From positions 4,541,129 to 4,605,128 of the forward strand of contig NC_072457.1 of the NCBI RefSeq assembly GCF_027596085.1: 64,000 nucleotides of DNA, written 5' to 3'. Below, one piece after another: positions 59,766 to 64,000 of the stretch. Within the stretch, counting starts at the first letter, position 1; the number at the start of each line of letters is the position of its first letter. The notes beneath the pieces were generated by a model that worked only from the letters and a program-made list of their open reading frames with translations, was not told the origin of the DNA and made no database searches. The position numbers were made by a program, and so were the translations under genes. This DNA is from Anoplopoma fimbria (Eukaryota; Chordata; Actinopteri; Perciformes; Anoplopomatidae).

Positions 59766-60780
59766 TTTCATGTTGGCTCGTGTGAAAATAAATCTGGAGT
59801 ACAAATCCCAAACAGATGAGCAGGTGCATCAACTTAGTGGGTGAAACAATAATGTTGTGATATTAAATATGAAACAGTATGAAATATGAGATATAACAAA
59901 TCCCAGTTTTAAGATGTTGACATTTCTTTCGCAACAATAGTAAGATGAAACTTAAACTTCTGAAAATGTAAACTATATGAAAATGTGTTACAATTTTTGT
60001 TTAGATGGTGACAGCTATATCAACTGAAGAAAATTCATTAATTAAAAATACTCCAATATTTAAAATTTGATTAAAACTAAAAGATGTTTTCATTAAAAGC
60101 CCCGAAGCAGAAAACTACCAAATTATTGATTAAAATTATACTATACTTGGTACACTAAAAGAGGCAAAAACCACACAAAGCAGAACCAGAACTAAAGTAT
60201 ATGAACAGAGACGTCAACATTGGTTGACTGCCTCCTCCTGCTGGAAATAACAAAGTAGTGCATGCAAATTTCCCCACTGTGGGACTAATAAAGGACTATC
60301 TTATCTTATCTTATGTAACTATGTCGGGAATGTTTTGATCTGACAAATAGTCGGAATACTTTCTTTTTTTGTGTGCTTCCACATTTTGTATTACATCCCC
60401 AGTGGTGAAGGACTTAAATCAGATCCTTCACTTAAGTTAAGTAACATTTACAATGCAGGGTTTTAAGTATAAGTAAGTATTATGATTAATCCTGATTATT
60501 TTCTGCATTAATCGCTTGTTTTGTATGTGAAAATAGTTAGAAATGCAGATTACCCAGAGCCCAAAAGTGACGCATTCACAATATTTGTTTTTTGTTCAGC
60601 CAACCATCAACATTATTACTAAAACACAACTATTATTTAAATGAAAATCAGCTGGAACTATGAAATGTTTTTACATTAAAATGACTCATCATAATTTGTA
60701 GAAATTCACTAGAATTAAGTCACGTTTTGAAGTTAATACCCTGAAACATTTATGAAAAGACTTTAACTCCACAGCGTCTG
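59766..60780. other. Short AT-rich intergenic stretch
   Basis: Between the satellite and the ppp3r1 poly(A) site. It contains a retroelement tail ending in TTATC repeats (60,262-60,312) and a family A repeat fragment (about 60,400-60,690). No gene is seen. Confidence 0.7.
60262..60312 (+). mobile_element. Retroelement 3' tail fragment
   Basis: CCCCACTGTGGGACTAATAA is followed by AGGACTATCTTATCTTATCT, the sense version of the tail at 44,521. Confidence 0.55.
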
Positions 60781-60797
60781 TAACAACTTTCAAACAG

Positions 60798-60803
60798 TTT
60801 ATT
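60798..60803 (-). promoter_or_regulatory. ppp3r1: Probable ppp3r1 distal polyadenylation signal
   Basis: TTTATT on the plus strand, at the point where repeat-derived sequence gives way to repeat-poor sequence. Confidence 0.4.
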
Positions 60804-62990
60804 TCTCATTTTTCCATGTATGAAGTTTCAGTGATGCAGCAAAGATGAAAACAGGAGTGAAAATCTAAGACTGAATCCATGTTGCCTCTCGTTACAAACA
60901 TCCCTTTAAACCAACAGCAGACATTTCAGCACAGACCTCAAATCAAACAAGCAGAATACCAACTGTTTATAATAAACAAAAATAAAATAAAATAAAGTGA
61001 AGAAAACAAAAAATATGTTTTATCCCTAAAACAGAGCGAGTGGCAGGCGACTAAAAAACATTTAAGATTACAGATCTTTTTTTAAATTTTTATTTCAATG
61101 TTTAAACCTTTATTGGCAACATCAACGTGCTTGAAATGTTCATGTTCTTATTTATCACCATTATTTATATGTAAACACAACACGGTCTCACTGAATTTCA
61201 TGAAATGAGCCAAAACTCTGAAATGCTAAATTAATGAAATACAATACAAACGATGTTAAGATTACTTATCCTCACCATGAAATACATTATCTGATAATAA
61301 CACAACCCTGACACCATGTCCACACGTTTAAATTATGAAACTATTACAGCTAAATAAAGTTTTTTTCTTAAGGGTTAAGGTCCTATTGAAGTAGCTAATT
61401 TTTTTTTCATGATTTCTAACTATTGAACATGCACCAAAAAACTGTAGATTTTATTGTATTACTGTATAAAAATTCAAATATGCAAGTGGTTCAAACCAGT
61501 AATACATATACTAGCATGCACAGAATAGATTATTTTGCATTCGCAAGACGTTTCACTCATTTCATTAAATTTCGAGACCAGCTTTGAAAAAAGAGCTTTA
61601 AGAAAGCTTTAAAAGCTTTTAATAAAATCTGATCTACATGCAAAGAGCAACGGGCAGAAGAAGAAGTAGAAGAAGAAGAAGAAGAAGGAGATCAGATCAC
61701 ACGTCATGCAAACACATCACAAGTCGTTTCAGGTAGAAAAGTCTTTTTGCAGAGCATCAGTCAATAAAGCCGGCAGTGAGCTAAATACTGAGTACAGCAG
61801 CTGTTAGCGCTTTAACGGACATTTTGTTTTCATCCTCCACCCAAAAGAAAGTTGGAGTATAAATACGTGGATGTCCAAAGACAACAAGCTGCACATACGC
61901 AGATTCAGTTCCCTACTACAGAACGTTACCGTGTTTGGTTTTTCAATATCATTTACAGTCTTGTCACTGCTAATTCGGCCAAACCCCCACCGATGATATT
62001 TACTAAAATCTATATGTAAAGAATATGTACTTTTCTTTAGTCCACACTTAAGTTACTTAAATTAGTCTTTTTCCAGCCTTTAAGAGTCCTGCATGTTATT
62101 CAACAATCAGTGGCTTTACAGTTTTTTTATAATTATCATAAAGAAAAAAACATGTAAATACTTAAATGAGAAATATCTGAATTTATGCATGTTTATTTAT
62201 TTGATTTTCATTTTTTTTTTTTTTAAATATGCAGAAAATGCGAGTTCAAATGGCAAAAACTCTGGTTTTATTCCATACAGCTGAGAGTTTTATGCATTAC
62301 AGTAAATCTACAAACATGTAAGTGAAGTATCTTTTTTTATAGATTACTCCTGAATGCAGCCTCGTCCCTGACAGTATGCTGAGTTCATGTCACGTCGGAG
62401 TTATCGTAATTACAGTTTTTTTTCCCCGACTTTGTAAAGATGTTCACGTCTACGTCTAAGTCGTTATTACAACTTGGTGCTATATAAACACAAAAAGTGC
62501 CTAAAAAAAAAAAAAAAAAAAAAAAAGCTAACAAATATAAACGGTCATGTAAGCCAAAGTCTGTCATTTGAAAACATGTAGTGCCCGATGTCCCTCTGTA
62601 TCTCTGACGAAATGTAGCCAAACATGACTGTAAAGTGAAGCTGTCCTTTAAGTGTAAATAATGCAATACTCCAGTAAGATAAATGCATTCCATAATACAA
62701 TTACATCTCTAAAATAAAAAGACACAGATTTTTTTTTTTTTTTGTTTACCTGTAATTCAACTGCATGTCAATAAATTCTTGTTGGCACTTCATGCTGTGT
62801 TTGTGTTGTTCTGAAATCAAGTAACATCACCGCTAACGACACTCACCCACTAAAGTTTACTCTCTCTAAGATAGACTTCCTTTGATTCTCCCCCCCCCCC
62901 CCAAAAAAAAAAAAAAAAAAACCGAAAACAATGACACCAAAATAAATATAAAAAACCCACATACCTTGAAAAACCAGTAAAACATACAGA

Positions 62991-63036
62991 ACACACACAC
63001 ACTCAAAGACACACACACTCAAAGACACACACGCGC

Positions 63037-63076
<40 letters not shown>
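62991..63076. repeat. (CA)n microsatellite with CTCAAAGA interruptions
   Basis: Two ACTCAAAGAC interruptions, then a CGCG-containing part and pure CA. Confidence 0.95.
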
Positions 63077-63078
<2 letters not shown>

Positions 63079-63363
63079 CAGCGTTCCTCCACCAAACTGA
63101 AACCGTCGCTCTGCGCTTAAAAAAGCCGTCCGTCAGCTTTTAGAGTGCGACGAGTCACAGAGAGTTCCTGTTCGATAATACTTGGTGAAAGTTTGGCTTC
63201 AGAAGGCTCAGGGAGGGAGGAGGGGGGGGAGGGAGGGAGGAAGGGATATAGATAGTGGGTGAGGAGGGGATTTTTCACAGAGAAAATACTTTCGTTGAGC
63301 ATTTTGTTGGACGATGTCTTCAAGCAGATCTTCAGTAAATGGAGGAAGAAAAAAGCAAAGTTG

Positions 63364-63411
63364 TCAGACGTCCACCACCATCTTTTTGTGAATGTCTAAT
63401 CCACCAACGAC
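63364..63411 (-). CDS. ppp3r1: Calcineurin subunit B type 1, last coding exon only
   Basis: This is the regulatory, four-EF-hand, N-myristoylated subunit of the calcium/calmodulin-dependent phosphatase calcineurin. The exon encodes VVGGLDIHKKMVVDV and TGA, identical to the C-terminus of vertebrate PPP3R1 as I know it. The acceptor, read on the minus strand, is ttttgtctcccgcag ending at 63412, in phase 0. The EF-hand exons lie beyond the right edge, so only 15 of about 170 residues are here. It converges with etaa1, consistent with the human 2p14 neighbourhood. Confidence 0.92.
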   Translation of the reverse strand, partial: VVGGLDIHKKMVVDV

Positions 63412-64000
63412 CTGCGGGAGACAAAAGGAAGGGAGGTTTAATTAATGAACCCATCATCATCATCATCATCATCATAATATATCGCAACCAATATTGTTAT
63501 TGAAATCGTGATTTTTGTGGATTTTGAGTGAAATATTTCGACAACTAAGGCTGTCAAGAGGACGTTCAAAAGTAACAAAGTACATTTACAAATGTACGAC
63601 ACTTTTTTGAGGTATTTTAACTTTACTTAAGTATTCTAATTTTCTGCCTGAGCTGTACTTTGCGTTTTCTGCTATGATGTTTATCATGTCAAAGATGAAG
63701 GACATTATAAACATCATACCTGCTAAACATCACGCATAAAAAAAAGGAGAGTTATGAGATTTCTGACATTTTTTGTTGACAAAACTATGCAATTACAAAT
63801 GTTTATGGCATACTATACTACAACATTTGTATAACATTTCTATGAAATACTATACTATGACTTTTTATGAAATACTATAATATTTTTTTCGGACATTGTT
63901 CTGACATATTATAGCATTACTTTGGACGATGTTTTTGTGACATACTATACTATGACTTTATTTTATGAAAATGTATAGTATTTAAAGTCATAGTATACCA
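63412..64000 (-). other. ppp3r1: ppp3r1 intron (continues past window)
   Basis: It contains a CAT tract at 63,446-63,474, a family A repeat fragment (about 63,562-63,700) and satellite-like sequence from about 63,785. The exon encoding GDGRISFEEFCA is not in the window. Confidence 0.75.
63785..64000. repeat. Satellite-related sequence, mainly inverted orientation
   Basis: CATACTATACTATGACTTT recurs (for example at 63,818-63,870 and 63,940-63,960), the reverse complement of the core in the 55,945-59,765 array, but more degenerate. The last bases (AAAGTCATAGTATACC) switch back to the forward orientation. It continues past the window edge. Confidence 0.8.

Larger units (their letters stand above)
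60780..63363 (-). other. ppp3r1: Probable ppp3r1 3' UTR
   Basis: From the stop codon at 63364 down to a minus-strand AATAAA at 60803-60798, about 2.6 kb with no recognised exon. PPP3R1 has a long 3' UTR in other vertebrates. It contains a CA tract (62,991-63,076), an A-run near 62,503 and C/A runs near 62,890. A minus-strand AATAAA near 61,110 could be a proximal site. Confidence 0.55.

Noticed and set aside
56122..59804. Many minus-strand open frames of Phe, Tyr, Asp, Met and Leu in the satellite
   Set aside because: They translate the repeat core and T-runs, change frame with A-run length, and have no consistent product.

Overview
The window reads as nuclear DNA from a percomorph-type teleost fish. 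The coding content is vertebrate and split by GT-AG introns. Gene order is meis1, a C2H2 zinc-finger gene, etaa1, ppp3r1; human chromosome 2p14 has MEIS1, ETAA1 and PPP3R1 in the same order. Most of the DNA is long (CA)n/(TG)n tracts, a tRNA-derived SINE, LINE-like 3' tails, MITEs and minisatellites. Only about 5 percent is recognisable coding sequence.

Layout. Positions 1-24,760 hold the 3' part of a MEIS1-type homeobox gene (+): a long intron, four coding exons (10868-10944, 17622-17680, 21227-21316, 21601-21653) ending in the family C-terminus EGQWHYM, and a 3' UTR carried on two exons with a poly(A) signal near 24,743. From 24,760 to 39,700 there is no recognisable gene; this part holds dispersed repeats and several repeat-free blocks that could be conserved regulatory DNA. 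A two-exon zinc-finger gene lies on the minus strand at 39,977-41,483. Positions 41,500-45,400 are a dense pile of repeats, including a Tc1-type MITE nested inside another repeat. The complete six-exon etaa1 gene (+) spans 45,554-51,623 and starts in a short CpG-rich promoter behind a 33-base A-run. From 55,945 to 59,765 there is a 3.8 kb AT-rich satellite. The last coding exon and probable 2.6 kb 3' UTR of ppp3r1 (-) occupy 60,780-63,411. The final 200 bases carry the satellite motif again, mostly in the opposite orientation.

Function. The genes are neighbours by ancestry and do not form a pathway. MEIS1 is a TALE homeodomain cofactor of HOX and PBX. ETAA1 is an RPA-bound activator of the ATR checkpoint kinase. 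PPP3R1 is the calcium-binding regulatory subunit of calcineurin. The zinc-finger gene belongs to a large family that expanded in fish.

I did not find a new multi-gene system. The observations most worth checking are two substitutions in the otherwise near-invariant MEIS homeodomain, a GC donor and a donor abutting a CA tract in the same gene, a near-perfect 330 bp palindrome in etaa1 intron 1, and the higher-order, oppositely oriented satellite around ppp3r1.
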